Position numbers and translations under genes: made by a program. 64,000 nucleotides of DNA, from NCBI GenBank assembly GCA_030066215.1, contig JASJCA010000003.1, forward strand, positions 42,354 to 106,353, given 5' to 3'. Under the pieces are notes generated by a model. The model saw only the letters and a list, made by a program, of their open reading frames with translations, searched no databases and had not been told where the DNA came from. This document shows, in pieces, positions 27,078 through 35,644 of the stretch. Each line of letters starts with the position of its first letter. Within the stretch, counting starts at the first letter, position 1. This DNA is from Rhodobacter sp. Its GTDB lineage: Bacteria; Pseudomonadota; Alphaproteobacteria; Rhodobacterales; Rhodobacteraceae.

Positions 27078-29513
27078 TCAGGCCCTGACCCGCTCCGACT
27101 TCGCGTCGTAGAGCGGCCGCAGCGACGGCTCCGCCGCCACCCGCGTGCCGGCCACCTCGATCTCGTAGCCCGAGGCCAGCACCTGGTCCGCGGTCTCGCC
27201 GGGGCAGGGGACGTAGCCCATCCCGATCGCCGCGCCGAGCGCGTGGCCGTAGTTCCCCGACGACAGATAGCCCACGACCTCGCCGTCCCGGATCACCGGC
27301 TCGTTGTGGTACAAAAGCGGTTCGGGGTCGGTCAGACGGAACTGCAAAAGCCGCGCCTGCAGCCCCGCCTCGCGCGCCCGCAGCACCGCGTCGCGGCCGA
27401 TGAAATCGGGCTTCGCGGTCTTCACGGCAAAGCCCAGGCCGGCCTCCAGCACGTGATCCTCGCAGGTGATGTCGTGGCCGAAATGCCGGAACGCCTTTTC
27501 GATCCGGCACGAATCCATCATGTGCATGCCGCAGAGCCGCGCGCCCAAACCTCGCGCCGCCTCCCAGATCACCTCGAAGACATGCCCGCACATGTCGGCC
27601 GAGATGTAGAGCTCCCAGCCGAGCTCGCCAACATAGCTCACCCGTTGCGCGCGGGCCAGGCCGAGGCCGATCTCGATCTCCTGCGCGGTACCGAACGGGT
27701 TGGTTTCGTTGGAGAAATCGGCCGGCGAGACCGCCTGCATCAGCCGCCGTGCATTGGGCCCCATCACCGCCAGCACACCCTCGCCCGCGGTGACGTCGGT
27801 GATCACGACCCGCCGGTCCCCGGTATGCCGCCTCAGCCAGGTCTCGTCGGCCAGCCGCGTCGCCGCCGGCGTGACCACCAGATAGGCGGTCTCGGACAGC
27901 CGCGTGACGGTGACGTCCGCCTCGATCCCTGCCTTGGCGTTGAGCAACTGGGTGTAGACGATCTTGCCCGCCGGGACCGACATGTCGTTGCCGCAGACAT
28001 GGTTCAGCAGCGCCTCGGCGTCGGGCCCCTCGACCCGGAGCTTGCCGAAGGACGACATGTCGTAGATCCCGATGTTCTCGCGCACCGCCATGTGCTCGGC
28101 CCGCGCATTCTCGAACCAGTTCTGCCGCTTCCAGGAATAGCGGTAGGCACGCTCTTGCCCCGGGGCGGCGAACCAGTTCGCGCGCTCCCAGCCGGCGACC
28201 TCGCCGAAAACCGCGCCCTCGGCGGCCAAAGCGCCGTGAAACGGCGAGCGCCGCACGCCGCGCGCCGTGGCTTTCTGCCGGTAGGGATAGTGATCGGCGT
28301 AAAGCAGCCCCAACGTTTCGGTCGACCGTTCGCGCAGATACCGCGCATTGCCCTGGAACGGCTGCATCCGCGCGATGTCGACATCGCCCAGATCGAACGG
28401 CTTCTCGCCGCCGTCCATCCAGGCCGCCAGCGCCATGCCGGCCCCGCCCGCCGACTGGATACCGACCGAGTTGAACCCCGCCGCGACCCAGACATTGTCC
28501 ATCTCGGGCGCCAGCCCAAGGTGATAGGCGTCGTCGGGGGTGAACGATTCCGGGCCGTTGAAGAAGGTGTGGATCCCGGCCTCGGCAAGCATCGGCATCC
28601 GGTTCACCGCCATTTCGAGGATCGGCTCGAAATGGTCGAAGTCCTCGGGCAGTTGGTCGAACTCGAACCCCTCCGGGATCGGGCCCCAGGGCTTGGCCAC
28701 CGGCTCGAAGGCGCCGAGCATGATCTTGCCGGCGTCCTCTTTGTAATAGGTGCATTCGTCGGGCACCCGCAGGACCGGCAACTGCGTGAGCCCGTCAATC
28801 GGCTCGCTGACGATGTAGAAATGCTCGCAAGCCTGCAGCGGCACGTTGACGCCGGCCATGCGGCCGACCTCGCGCCCCCACATTCCGGCGCAGTTCACCA
28901 CGCAGTCGGCCTCGATCACGCCCGAAGCGGCACCGTTGGTCCAGTCCACCCCGGTAATCCGGCGCCCGGCGCGCCGCAGCCCGGTGACCTTGGTGCGCTC
29001 CAGCACCCGGGCGCCCCGCTGCCGCGCGCCCTTGGCCAGGGCCAGCGCGATGTTCGCCGGGTCGCCCTGGCCGTCCTTCGGCAGATAGACCCCCGCGGTG
29101 ACTCCGTCGATGTTCAGATGCGGATAGCGCGCCTTGACCTCGTTCGGGCCGATCTCTTCGATCTCGACCCCGAAGGCCCGCGCCATCGAGGCCGAGCGAT
29201 AAAGCTCCTCTTTGCGCTCCTCGGTCAGCGCCACGGTGATCGAGCCGACCCGCCGGAACCCCGTCGCGACGCCGGTCTCGGCCTCGAGCGCGCCGTAGAG
29301 CTCCTGGCTGTACTTGGCGAGCTTGGTCATGTTCGCCGTGGCCCGGAGTTGCGCAATCAGCCCGGCGGCGTGCCAAGTGGTGCCGCTGGTCAGCTGCTTG
29401 CGCTCCAGCAGCACCACGTCGGTCCAGCCCGCCTTGGTCAGGTGATAGGCCACCGAGCAGCCGACCACGCCGCCGCCGATGATCACCGCGCGGGCGTTTT
29501 CGGGCACGCTCAT
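27078..29513 (-). CDS. FAD/GcvT two-domain dehydrogenase (dimethylglycine/sarcosine dehydrogenase type), 811 aa
   Basis: The N-terminal FAD domain starts ARAVIIGGGVVGCSVAYHLT, and TSGTTWHAAGLIAQLR near residue 45 carries the His that binds FAD covalently in this family. The C-terminal half is a folate-binding GcvT/aminomethyltransferase domain (GIYDMSSFGKLRVEGPDAEA, SYVGELGWELYISADMCGH, MDSCRIEKAFRHFGHDITCE). Such enzymes oxidatively demethylate N-methyl amino acids and pass the one-carbon unit to tetrahydrofolate. It is the last gene of the set that also holds a paralogue, a homocysteine methyltransferase and a PPOX-like protein. Its ATG overlaps the upstream stop by 4 bp. Dimethylglycine versus sarcosine cannot be decided by eye. 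Confidence 0.93.
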   Translation of the reverse strand: MSVPENARAVIIGGGVVGCSVAYHLTKAGWTDVVLLERKQLTSGTTWHAAGLIAQLRATANMTKLAKYSQELYGALEAETGVATGFRRVGSITVALTEERKEELYRSASMARAFGVEIEEIGPNEVKARYPHLNIDGVTAGVYLPKDGQGDPANIALALAKGARQRGARVLERTKVTGLRRAGRRITGVDWTNGAASGVIEADCVVNCAGMWGREVGRMAGVNVPLQACEHFYIVSEPIDGLTQLPVLRVPDECTYYKEDAGKIMLGAFEPVAKPWGPIPEGFEFDQLPEDFDHFEPILEMAVNRMPMLAEAGIHTFFNGPESFTPDDAYHLGLAPEMDNVWVAAGFNSVGIQSAGGAGMALAAWMDGGEKPFDLGDVDIARMQPFQGNARYLRERSTETLGLLYADHYPYRQKATARGVRRSPFHGALAAEGAVFGEVAGWERANWFAAPGQERAYRYSWKRQNWFENARAEHMAVRENIGIYDMSSFGKLRVEGPDAEALLNHVCGNDMSVPAGKIVYTQLLNAKAGIEADVTVTRLSETAYLVVTPAATRLADETWLRRHTGDRRVVITDVTAGEGVLAVMGPNARRLMQAVSPADFSNETNPFGTAQEIEIGLGLARAQRVSYVGELGWELYISADMCGHVFEVIWEAARGLGARLCGMHMMDSCRIEKAFRHFGHDITCEDHVLEAGLGFAVKTAKPDFIGRDAVLRAREAGLQARLLQFRLTDPEPLLYHNEPVIRDGEVVGYLSSGNYGHALGAAIGMGYVPCPGETADQVLASGYEIEVAGTRVAAEPSLRPLYDAKSERVRA

Positions 29514-29968
29514 GGGTACATCTCCGCAAACCGGCCCTTCCAGAGGGCGATCATCTCGTCCTCGGTGGCGCCGTCTTCGTAAGGTGGCGTGATCAGCGGC
29601 CTGGCCTCGTCCACCGGGATCGTCACGATCAGATTGAATCGCCGGGTGAGGTCGCCGAAAAGCGCTTCGAACCGGGGCAGAAGCGCGTCGAAGGCGGGCG
29701 TCCCCGGCCGCAGAAACGCCGCCCGGCCGCGGATCCGCACGCCCTTGCGCAGGAACTGGTCGACAAAATTGACCTCGAGCTCCGGATTGACTGTCAGGTT
29801 CGCGACCGTCTGGGGCGAGCGGATTTCACCGAAGGCGATGGTCTCGTCGTCGACGACCAGGAAGGTGCCCTTGGGTGACACGTTGGGCCGTCCGCCCGGC
29901 GTGACGGTGGCGACGAAGCCCAGCCGCCACATCTCGATGCAGCGGATCGCAGAGGCCGGCAGCTTCAT
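29510..29968 (-). CDS. Pyridoxamine 5'-phosphate oxidase-like flavoprotein
   Basis: ATG 29968 gives 152 residues, 10 bp after the methyltransferase stop and overlapping the dehydrogenase start by 4 bp. The split-barrel FMN fold is seen in GFVATVTPGGRPNVSPKGTF, IAFGEIRSPQTVANLTVNPE and NFVDQFLRKGVRIRGRAAFL. Proteins of this family bind FMN, F420 or heme and often reduce or oxidise small molecules. Its place between two FAD-GcvT dehydrogenases suggests an accessory redox role in the same pathway. A longer upstream frame runs into the methyltransferase gene and was rejected. Confidence 0.88.
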   Translation of the reverse strand: MKLPASAIRCIEMWRLGFVATVTPGGRPNVSPKGTFLVVDDETIAFGEIRSPQTVANLTVNPELEVNFVDQFLRKGVRIRGRAAFLRPGTPAFDALLPRFEALFGDLTRRFNLIVTIPVDEARPLITPPYEDGATEDEMIALWKGRFAEMYP

Positions 29969-29978
29969 CGCAGCGCCC

Positions 29979-30884
29979 TCACGCCAGGCTCGCCGCCGCT
30001 TCGGCCGGCAGCTTGCCAAGACGACGGGCGATCTCGGCGATATGCGCCGGCCCGACCTCGCAGCAGCCGCCGACGATCGTCGCACCTTGCGCAACCCACC
30101 CGTCGACGAAATCGGCATAGGCCTCGGGCCCCAAATCCGTCCGCCGCTCCAATGCGTCGACCGTCGGGGCGTCGGCCAGAAAGCCGTTGCTGATCCGGGT
30201 GAAGCCGTTGGCATAGGCGCCGAAGGGGCGGTCGAAGCCCTTGATCGCCTCCAGCCCCGCCGCCACCGCCTCGGGCCGCGAACAGTTGATCAGCACCGCG
30301 TCGGGCTCGTGTCGCGCGACCGTTGCCGCCAGGTCGGACACCGGCTCGCCAGAGCGTAGCTTTGCGCCGTCATGGTCGTCGACGCTGACCGCCAGCCAAA
30401 CCGGCACGCCCGACGCCGCTGTGGCGCGCAACGCACCCTCGGCCATTTCCACCGACGACATCGTCTCGATCAGGAACAGGTCCACCCGGTCCTGCATCAT
30501 CGCCACGTTCTCTGCATAAAGCGCCGCGGCCTCCGCCGCCGGCGGGCACAAGTCAGGCCGGTACGAGGCGATCAGCGGTCCCAACGACCCGGCGACCAGC
30601 CCCGAGCCGTGTGCGGCGCGCGCGGCCTCGGCCGTGCTCAGAGCCGTGTCGATCAATTCCGGCACCCGGTCCTGCATGCCCACCCGCACCAGCCGGTCGC
30701 GCAAAACGGCATAGGTGTTGGCCGTCGCGACCTCGGCCCCGGCGGCGAAGAAATCGTCGTGGATCGCGCGCACGAGCCCCGGGTGGTCAATCATGACCTG
30801 CGTTGACCACAGCGGTGTCGCTCGGTCCTCGGTGCGCTTGACCAGTTCCTGCCCCATGCCGCCGTCGAGCAAAGTTACGCCCAT
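29979..30884 (-). CDS. Homocysteine S-methyltransferase family protein (betaine/S-methylmethionine type)
   Basis: ATG 30884 (MGVTLLDGGMGQELVKRTED) gives 301 residues with the single TIM-barrel homocysteine-binding domain. Zinc ligands are seen as Cys in VLINCSRP near residue 201 and the Cys pair in TIVGGCCEVGPAHI near residue 277, the GGCC signature. Family members move a methyl group from glycine betaine, S-methylmethionine or a similar donor to homocysteine. The two FAD-GcvT dehydrogenases around it make a betaine-to-dimethylglycine step attractive, but this is inference. An in-frame extension upstream looks non-coding. The gap to the upstream gene is 99 bp. Confidence 0.88.
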   Translation of the reverse strand: MGVTLLDGGMGQELVKRTEDRATPLWSTQVMIDHPGLVRAIHDDFFAAGAEVATANTYAVLRDRLVRVGMQDRVPELIDTALSTAEAARAAHGSGLVAGSLGPLIASYRPDLCPPAAEAAALYAENVAMMQDRVDLFLIETMSSVEMAEGALRATAASGVPVWLAVSVDDHDGAKLRSGEPVSDLAATVARHEPDAVLINCSRPEAVAAGLEAIKGFDRPFGAYANGFTRISNGFLADAPTVDALERRTDLGPEAYADFVDGWVAQGATIVGGCCEVGPAHIAEIARRLGKLPAEAAASLA

Positions 30885-30983
30885 GTGCCCCCCTCGGCGC
30901 ATCGCAAGCGCGCCGCCCGTTCGCGCCCATCGCCTTCCGCCCATAGATGGGCCGCCCCGTGACCCCGAAACCCGGCCGCCATG

Positions 30984-33434
30984 CTAGGCCCTGAGCCTCT
31001 CGTTCGCCGGGTCCCAGAGCGGCCCGTCCGCCTGCACCACCGCCGGATAGCGTTCGCCGAAGATCTCCACCTCCAGCCCGGTGCCCGCGACCGCCAGATC
31101 GCTGCGGATCATCGCCAGGCCGACGCATTTGTTCACCCGGTAGCCCCAGCCGCCCGAGGTGATCTCGCCCACCACCGTGCCGTTCTCCCAGACCGTCGAC
31201 ATATAGGGCGGGTCCTGGTCGCCGGCCTCAATGGTCAGCGTCGCGAAGCGCTTTTTCACCCCCTGCTGGCGCTCGTTCTCCAGCGCCGCCTTGCCCGGGA
31301 AATCCGGCTTGTCGAAGCGGATGAACCGGTCGAGCCCGCCTTCCAAGAGCGAGTAATCCGTCGACAGATCCCCCTTCCAGGCGCGATAGCCTTTTTCGAG
31401 CCTGAGGCGATCCAGCGCCCACATTCCGAAGGGTTTGACGCCCGCCGCGGTCAGCGCGTCCCAGATCGCCGGCGCGCCCTCAGGATCGCAGTGGATCTCC
31501 CACCCAAGCTCACCCGCGAACGACACTCGCAGCAAGGCGCAGGACTGACCCGCGACCGTGCCCTCCATGTTCGAGGTCAGCCAGCCCTTTGAGAGGTCAT
31601 GGCCCTCCGAGATCCCGGCCAGGATCTCGCGCGATTTCGGCCCAGTCACCAGCAGGCACTCGACCTCTTTCGTATGATCGCTGATTTCGATCCCCCCCGG
31701 CGCCTGCCGCCACAGGAATTCCGGGTCGTGCCATTGTGCCGCGGCGGCGGTGATCAACCCAATCTCGGTGTCGGAATGCACCATGCAGGACATCTCGGTC
31801 ACGATCCGCCCGCGTGCGTCGGCGAAATAGATCAGACCCACGCGTCCCGGCGACGGCAATCGCGAGGCAGTCAGGCCGTCGATCCACTCGCGGGCGCCCG
31901 GCCCCTCGACCTTGATGCGGGTAAAGCCGGTGATCGGCAGCATCCCGCAGCCGTCCCGCACCGCCTCGCATTCCTCCTTGATGCGCGTCTCCCAAGGCCC
32001 GTTGCGGTCCCAGGTCTGGGTCGCCTCTTCGGACGTATCGTCGCCCGGCTTTGCGTAGTAGTTGGCGCGCTCCCACCCGTTATAGGGCCCGAACACCGCA
32101 CCCGCGGCCTCAAGCCGGGAATGTAAAGTCGATTGCTTCTGGTTCCGGCCCGCCGGCCATGCGTGATGCGGGAAATGCATCGCGTATTCGTGGCCATAGA
32201 CCTCCATGCCTTTGGCGTCGCAATAGGCCTGGTCGGTGTAGTCCGTGAACCGGCGCGGATCGAGCGACCATGGGTCCCACTCGGTCTGCCCCTCGGTGAC
32301 CCATTCGGCCAGGATCTTGCCCGCCCCACCGCCCTGGGCGATGCCGAAGGTGAAGACGCAAGCCTCGAAAGCGTTTTTCACGCCCGGCATCGGGCCGATC
32401 AGCGGGTTGCCGTCCGGCGTGTAGGGAATTGGCCCGTTGATGATCCGCTCGATTCCCGCACTGCCCGACAGCGGCACGCGCTCCATTGCGTCCGCGACGA
32501 TGTCCATGATCCGGTCGAGGTCATCGGGATAGAGCTGGAAGCTGAAATCATCCGGCATCTTGTCGTCCGGCGTCATCCAGTGGCCTTTGCAATTCGGCTC
32601 GTAAGGTCCGATGTTGAAGCCGTTCTTCTCCTGCCGCAGGTAATAGGACACGTCCACGTCGCGCAGCAAAGGCAGCTTGCCGCCCTTTTCCTTGGCATAG
32701 GCCTCGATCTCGGGCACCTGGCTCGTCAGTACGTATTGATGGCTCATGGTCATCATCGGCACGGTGCGCCCGCCATAGGGCTTGAACCATTCGCCGACCT
32801 GCTGGGCGTAGTAGCCCGCCGAATTGACGACGTATTCACAGGCGATGTCGCCCTTATCGGTATGCACGATCCAGGAGCCATCGGGCTTCTGTGTGACGCC
32901 GGTGGCCGGGCAGAACCGCTCGATCCGCGCGCCCATACTGCGCGCGCCCTTCGCCAAGGCTTGCGTCAGCTGCGCGGGGTCGATGTCGCCGTCGGTCGGG
33001 TCGTAAAGCACCGAGTGCAGATCGTGCGTCTCCAGGAACGGATACATCTCGACCGCCTGATCCGGTGTCAGCATGCGCATATCGATGCCCTGGTAGCGCC
33101 CCATGCCGCAGGCGCGCTCGAACTCCATCGTGCGTTCACGGCCGTGGCTCAGGCGCAGCGACCCGGTGACGTGGTAATTCATCGGATAGTCGACCGCCGC
33201 GCCGAGCCCGCGGTAAAGCTCGGTCGAATAGCGCTGCATGTTCATGATCGCCCAGCCGGTCGAAAACGTCGGCACATTGCCGGCGGCATGCCAGGTCGAC
33301 CCGGCCGTCAGCTCATTCTTCTCCAACAGCACGCAGTCGGACCAGCCCGCCTTGGCCAGGTGATAAAGGCACGAGGCGCCCACGGCCCCGCCGCCGATAA
33401 TGACCACGCGCGCTGTCGTCGGAAAGTCGGACAT
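30984..33434 (-). CDS. FAD/GcvT two-domain dehydrogenase paralogue, 816 aa
   Basis: It has the same build as the 811-residue protein. A GGGAVGASCLYHLAKAGWSD dinucleotide site is at residue 14, the covalent-FAD motif GSTWHAAGN is near residue 46, and the GcvT half reads GMLPITGFTRIKVEGPGARE, RVSFAGELGWEIHCDPEGAP and ALDRLRLEKGYRAWKGDLS. It should oxidatively remove a methyl from a dimethyl- or monomethylglycine-type substrate and load it on tetrahydrofolate. It is the first structural gene after the XRE-cupin regulator (11 bp gap). Paralogy suggests the two enzymes take consecutive demethylation steps. Confidence 0.93.
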   Translation of the reverse strand: MSDFPTTARVVIIGGGAVGASCLYHLAKAGWSDCVLLEKNELTAGSTWHAAGNVPTFSTGWAIMNMQRYSTELYRGLGAAVDYPMNYHVTGSLRLSHGRERTMEFERACGMGRYQGIDMRMLTPDQAVEMYPFLETHDLHSVLYDPTDGDIDPAQLTQALAKGARSMGARIERFCPATGVTQKPDGSWIVHTDKGDIACEYVVNSAGYYAQQVGEWFKPYGGRTVPMMTMSHQYVLTSQVPEIEAYAKEKGGKLPLLRDVDVSYYLRQEKNGFNIGPYEPNCKGHWMTPDDKMPDDFSFQLYPDDLDRIMDIVADAMERVPLSGSAGIERIINGPIPYTPDGNPLIGPMPGVKNAFEACVFTFGIAQGGGAGKILAEWVTEGQTEWDPWSLDPRRFTDYTDQAYCDAKGMEVYGHEYAMHFPHHAWPAGRNQKQSTLHSRLEAAGAVFGPYNGWERANYYAKPGDDTSEEATQTWDRNGPWETRIKEECEAVRDGCGMLPITGFTRIKVEGPGAREWIDGLTASRLPSPGRVGLIYFADARGRIVTEMSCMVHSDTEIGLITAAAAQWHDPEFLWRQAPGGIEISDHTKEVECLLVTGPKSREILAGISEGHDLSKGWLTSNMEGTVAGQSCALLRVSFAGELGWEIHCDPEGAPAIWDALTAAGVKPFGMWALDRLRLEKGYRAWKGDLSTDYSLLEGGLDRFIRFDKPDFPGKAALENERQQGVKKRFATLTIEAGDQDPPYMSTVWENGTVVGEITSGGWGYRVNKCVGLAMIRSDLAVAGTGLEVEIFGERYPAVVQADGPLWDPANERLRA

Positions 33435-33445
33435 CGCTGCCTCCC

Positions 33446-34000
33446 TCAGTAGACCGGTGGAGAGATGACCCAGACCGCCACGGCCGGGACGTTGTAGGGG
33501 TTGGCCCAGCGCAGCGTCTCGCCGCGCACCCGGAAGCTGTCGCCCTGGGCCACGGTGAAGGTCTCGCCGCCGAGCCAGATATCGAGCCGCCCGGCCACCA
33601 TCACCGCCAGTTCCGCGGTGTGCCGCGTCACCGGATCGCGTCGCTCGGCCCCGGGCAGAAAGGTCGAATGGATCACCTCGAAGGCGTCGGTGAGATCGGG
33701 CGACAGAAGTTCTTCGACCAGCCCGCGCTCGCGCTCGCCGATCGCCCGCCGCGCGCTCGCGCGCACGATCCGTCCGGCCTCAGCGTCCGGCGCATCCGGC
33801 GCGGCGAAGAGCGTCACCGGCACGTCCAGGAGCCGCGCCAGCGCCGCCACATCCCCAGGCTCCGGCGTCGAGAGGTCGCGTTCCACCTGGCTCAACCAGC
33901 CCACAGACTTGCCCAAACGCCCAGACAGCGCCTCCAGCGTCAGCCCGCGCGACTTCCGCAAGCTCCGCAGATCGGCCCCCAAGGTGCGCGCAGCGTCCAT
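33446..34000 (-). CDS. XRE-family regulator with C-terminal cupin domain
   Basis: ATG 34000 (MDAARTLGADLRSLRKSRGL) gives 184 residues. An XRE helix-turn-helix covers about residues 8 to 62 (LTLEALSGRLGKSVGWLSQV). A cupin ligand domain covers about residues 110 to 183 (LAVMVAGRLDIWLGGETFTV, QGDSFRVRGETLRWANP). Such regulators usually repress the operon they head and are relieved by the pathway substrate, here probably the methylated amine. It overlaps no neighbour and sits directly before the 816-residue dehydrogenase. A TTGA-N5-TCAA dyad about 35 bp upstream may be its autoregulatory operator. Confidence 0.9.
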   Translation of the reverse strand: MDAARTLGADLRSLRKSRGLTLEALSGRLGKSVGWLSQVERDLSTPEPGDVAALARLLDVPVTLFAAPDAPDAEAGRIVRASARRAIGERERGLVEELLSPDLTDAFEVIHSTFLPGAERRDPVTRHTAELAVMVAGRLDIWLGGETFTVAQGDSFRVRGETLRWANPYNVPAVAVWVISPPVY

Positions 34001-34034
34001 GAAATTCTCCCTGCTATTTTCATCGTCCGCCAAC

Positions 34035-34047
34035 TTGAAAAAGTCAA
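34035..34047. promoter_or_regulatory. TTGA-N5-TCAA dyad upstream of the XRE-cupin gene
   Basis: TTGAAAAAGTCAA lies 35 to 47 bp upstream of the regulator start on the minus strand. On that strand TTGACT could also be a -35 box. The dyad is the typical size for an XRE-family operator, but only one copy is visible. Confidence 0.35.
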
Positions 34048-34070
34048 AGGGAATTTCACCGCCCCAAGGG

Positions 34071-34097
34071 TTTCTTCTCGTCCCAAATACTCCGGGG
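34071..34097. other. Recurring intergenic motif, copy A
   Basis: It contains TTCTTCTCGTC, two or three variable bases, then AAATACTCCGGGG. A close relative occurs at 39651-39680. It is followed by the short dyad AGGGGC/GCCCCT. The role is unknown; a terminator-associated repeat is possible. Confidence 0.45.
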
Positions 34098-34113
34098 AGC
34101 GCGAGGGGCAGAG

Positions 34114-34205
34114 CCCCTCGCCCGCCGCGACGCCGAAGGCGGCGCAACCACCGGCGACGCCCCTCGCCCGCCGCGCCGCCAAGGGCGGCGCAACCACCGG
34201 CGACG
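34114..34205. repeat. Two tandem 46-bp direct repeats
   Basis: 34114-34159 and 34160-34205 are near-identical, both starting CCCCTCGCCCGCCGCG and ending CAACCACCGGCGACG. They differ at a few bases in the middle. The unit contains a self-complementary GCCG...CGGC stretch. The 476-bp gap 34001-34476 also holds copy 4 of the dispersed repeat and no gene. Confidence 0.7.
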
Positions 34206-34252
34206 CCGAAGGCCGGTTCAGGTCTTGCGCGCAAGCCAGTCGCGTCGCGAAA

Positions 34253-34423
34253 AGCCGGGCCCATCGCCGGACCGCGTGGTGGCGAACCGACCTCTGAACG
34301 GATGCGCTTTATGGCTGTCGAGTCCCTAGGACTTTGAGCGGTGTGCAGGTGCAGACTGATCGCCACCCCTCCGGGGCGGGGCGGCGATGGGCCCGGCGGG
34401 GCTGCGCCCTTGACTCCGTGCCC
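34253..34423 (-). repeat. Dispersed structured repeat, copy 4 (inverted)
   Basis: A 171-bp copy in the opposite orientation to copies 1 to 3. Read on the minus strand, the middle and 3' arms are CCGGGCCC and GGGCCCGG, a paired change from CCGTGCCC/GGGCACGG. The 5' arm keeps GGGCACGG. The core ACTCGACAGCCATAAAGC is present. Confidence 0.88.
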
Positions 34424-34476
34424 GGGGAAGTCCTTCGACGCTCTCGCCAGACCCGCAGCGACCGCCCCTTTCAGCG

Positions 34477-35610
34477 CTAGCGCTCCGTAATCGGCACCCA
34501 GGCCCTGGGCTCCGGCCCGTTATAGAGCGTCAGGGGCCGGATCAGGATGTTCTGGCGCACCTGTTCCAGGCACTGGATCACCCAGCCCGGCACCCGCCCG
34601 ATGGCGAAGATCGGCACGTAGAGGTCCATCGGGATCCCGTGCAGCTGATAGATCACGCCGGAATAGAAATCGACGTTCACGTTCAGACCGTGCCGGGCAT
34701 AGGGCCGCATTGCCTCGACCACCGCTTGCAGGATCTCGTACCACTCCGGCTGCCCCATCTCCTGGCCGAGCCGCGCCACCCCGTCGCGCATGTGCCGCGC
34801 GCGGGGGTCCTCGGTCCGATAAACCCGGTGCCCGAACCCGGTGACCGCCTCGCGCGCCGCCCGCTTGGCCTTGACGTAGGCCGCGGCGTTTTCCGGCGCG
34901 CCGATCTCGCGCACCATCTTCATGACGTCCTCCGCCGCCCCGCCATGCGCTGGCCCGGCGAGCGTCGAAATCGCCGTTACGATGGCTCCGTGGATATTCG
35001 CCTCGGTCCCCACCGTCACCCGGGCGGCAAAAGACGACGCGTTCGAGCCATGCTCGGCGTGCAGGATGAAATCGAGGTCCGCCAGCCGCTCGGCCTCGGC
35101 CGAGGGCGCCTCGCCCTTCAGCATCCAAAGCCAGTTCGCCGCGTGGCCGAGCGCGGGGTCCGGCGCCACCGGATCGCGGCCGTTGCGGATATTGTCATGC
35201 GCCGCCACGATCGCCGGCACCTGCGCGGTCAGCCGCACGCCGTTGCGGACGAACCCGGCGTCGCTGGCGTCCCGGCTCTCGGGCTCCAGCGCCGCCAAGG
35301 CCGACACGCAGGTCCGCAACACATCCATCGGATGCCCGTCCCTGACCTGCCGGATGATGTCGAACACCGCCCCCGGCAACGCCCGCGCCGCCTTCAGATC
35401 GGCGTCGAACGCCGCCAGTTCGTCTGCGGTCGGCAGCTCGCCGTGGATCAAGAGATAGGCCACCTCTTCGAACGTGCCGTGCCCGGCCAGATCGTCGATG
35501 TCGTAGCCGCGGTAGCTGAGCCGCCCCGCCGCGCCGTCGATGTCCGAGGCGCCCGAACGCTCGAAATAGACCCCTTTCAGCCCGCGATTGATCTTGACGT
35601 CCTGGGTCAT
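34477..35610 (-). CDS. Citrate synthase / 2-methylcitrate synthase family
   Basis: The 377 residues have the citrate synthase catalytic triad. One His is in LHAEHGSNASSF near residue 188. A second His is in VTGFGHRVYRTEDPRARH near residue 262. The Asp is in LNVNVDFYSGVIYQLHGIP near residue 312. It condenses acetyl-CoA (or propionyl-CoA) with oxaloacetate. The short, single-type chain is closer to methylcitrate/Gram-positive-type synthases than to the longer allosteric form. It is divergent from pta by 34 bp. Its place beside the acetyl phosphate genes suggests it drains acetyl-CoA made during taurine or acetate metabolism. Substrate choice is unresolved. Confidence 0.9.
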   Translation of the reverse strand: MTQDVKINRGLKGVYFERSGASDIDGAAGRLSYRGYDIDDLAGHGTFEEVAYLLIHGELPTADELAAFDADLKAARALPGAVFDIIRQVRDGHPMDVLRTCVSALAALEPESRDASDAGFVRNGVRLTAQVPAIVAAHDNIRNGRDPVAPDPALGHAANWLWMLKGEAPSAEAERLADLDFILHAEHGSNASSFAARVTVGTEANIHGAIVTAISTLAGPAHGGAAEDVMKMVREIGAPENAAAYVKAKRAAREAVTGFGHRVYRTEDPRARHMRDGVARLGQEMGQPEWYEILQAVVEAMRPYARHGLNVNVDFYSGVIYQLHGIPMDLYVPIFAIGRVPGWVIQCLEQVRQNILIRPLTLYNGPEPRAWVPITER

Positions 35611-35644
35611 GTCGGTCTCCTAGGCCCCGTAGAGGGAGGGGCGG

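Noticed and set aside
26866..28755. 629-residue minus-strand open frame
   Set aside because: Overlaps the FAD-GcvT gene in another frame and shows no domain features.
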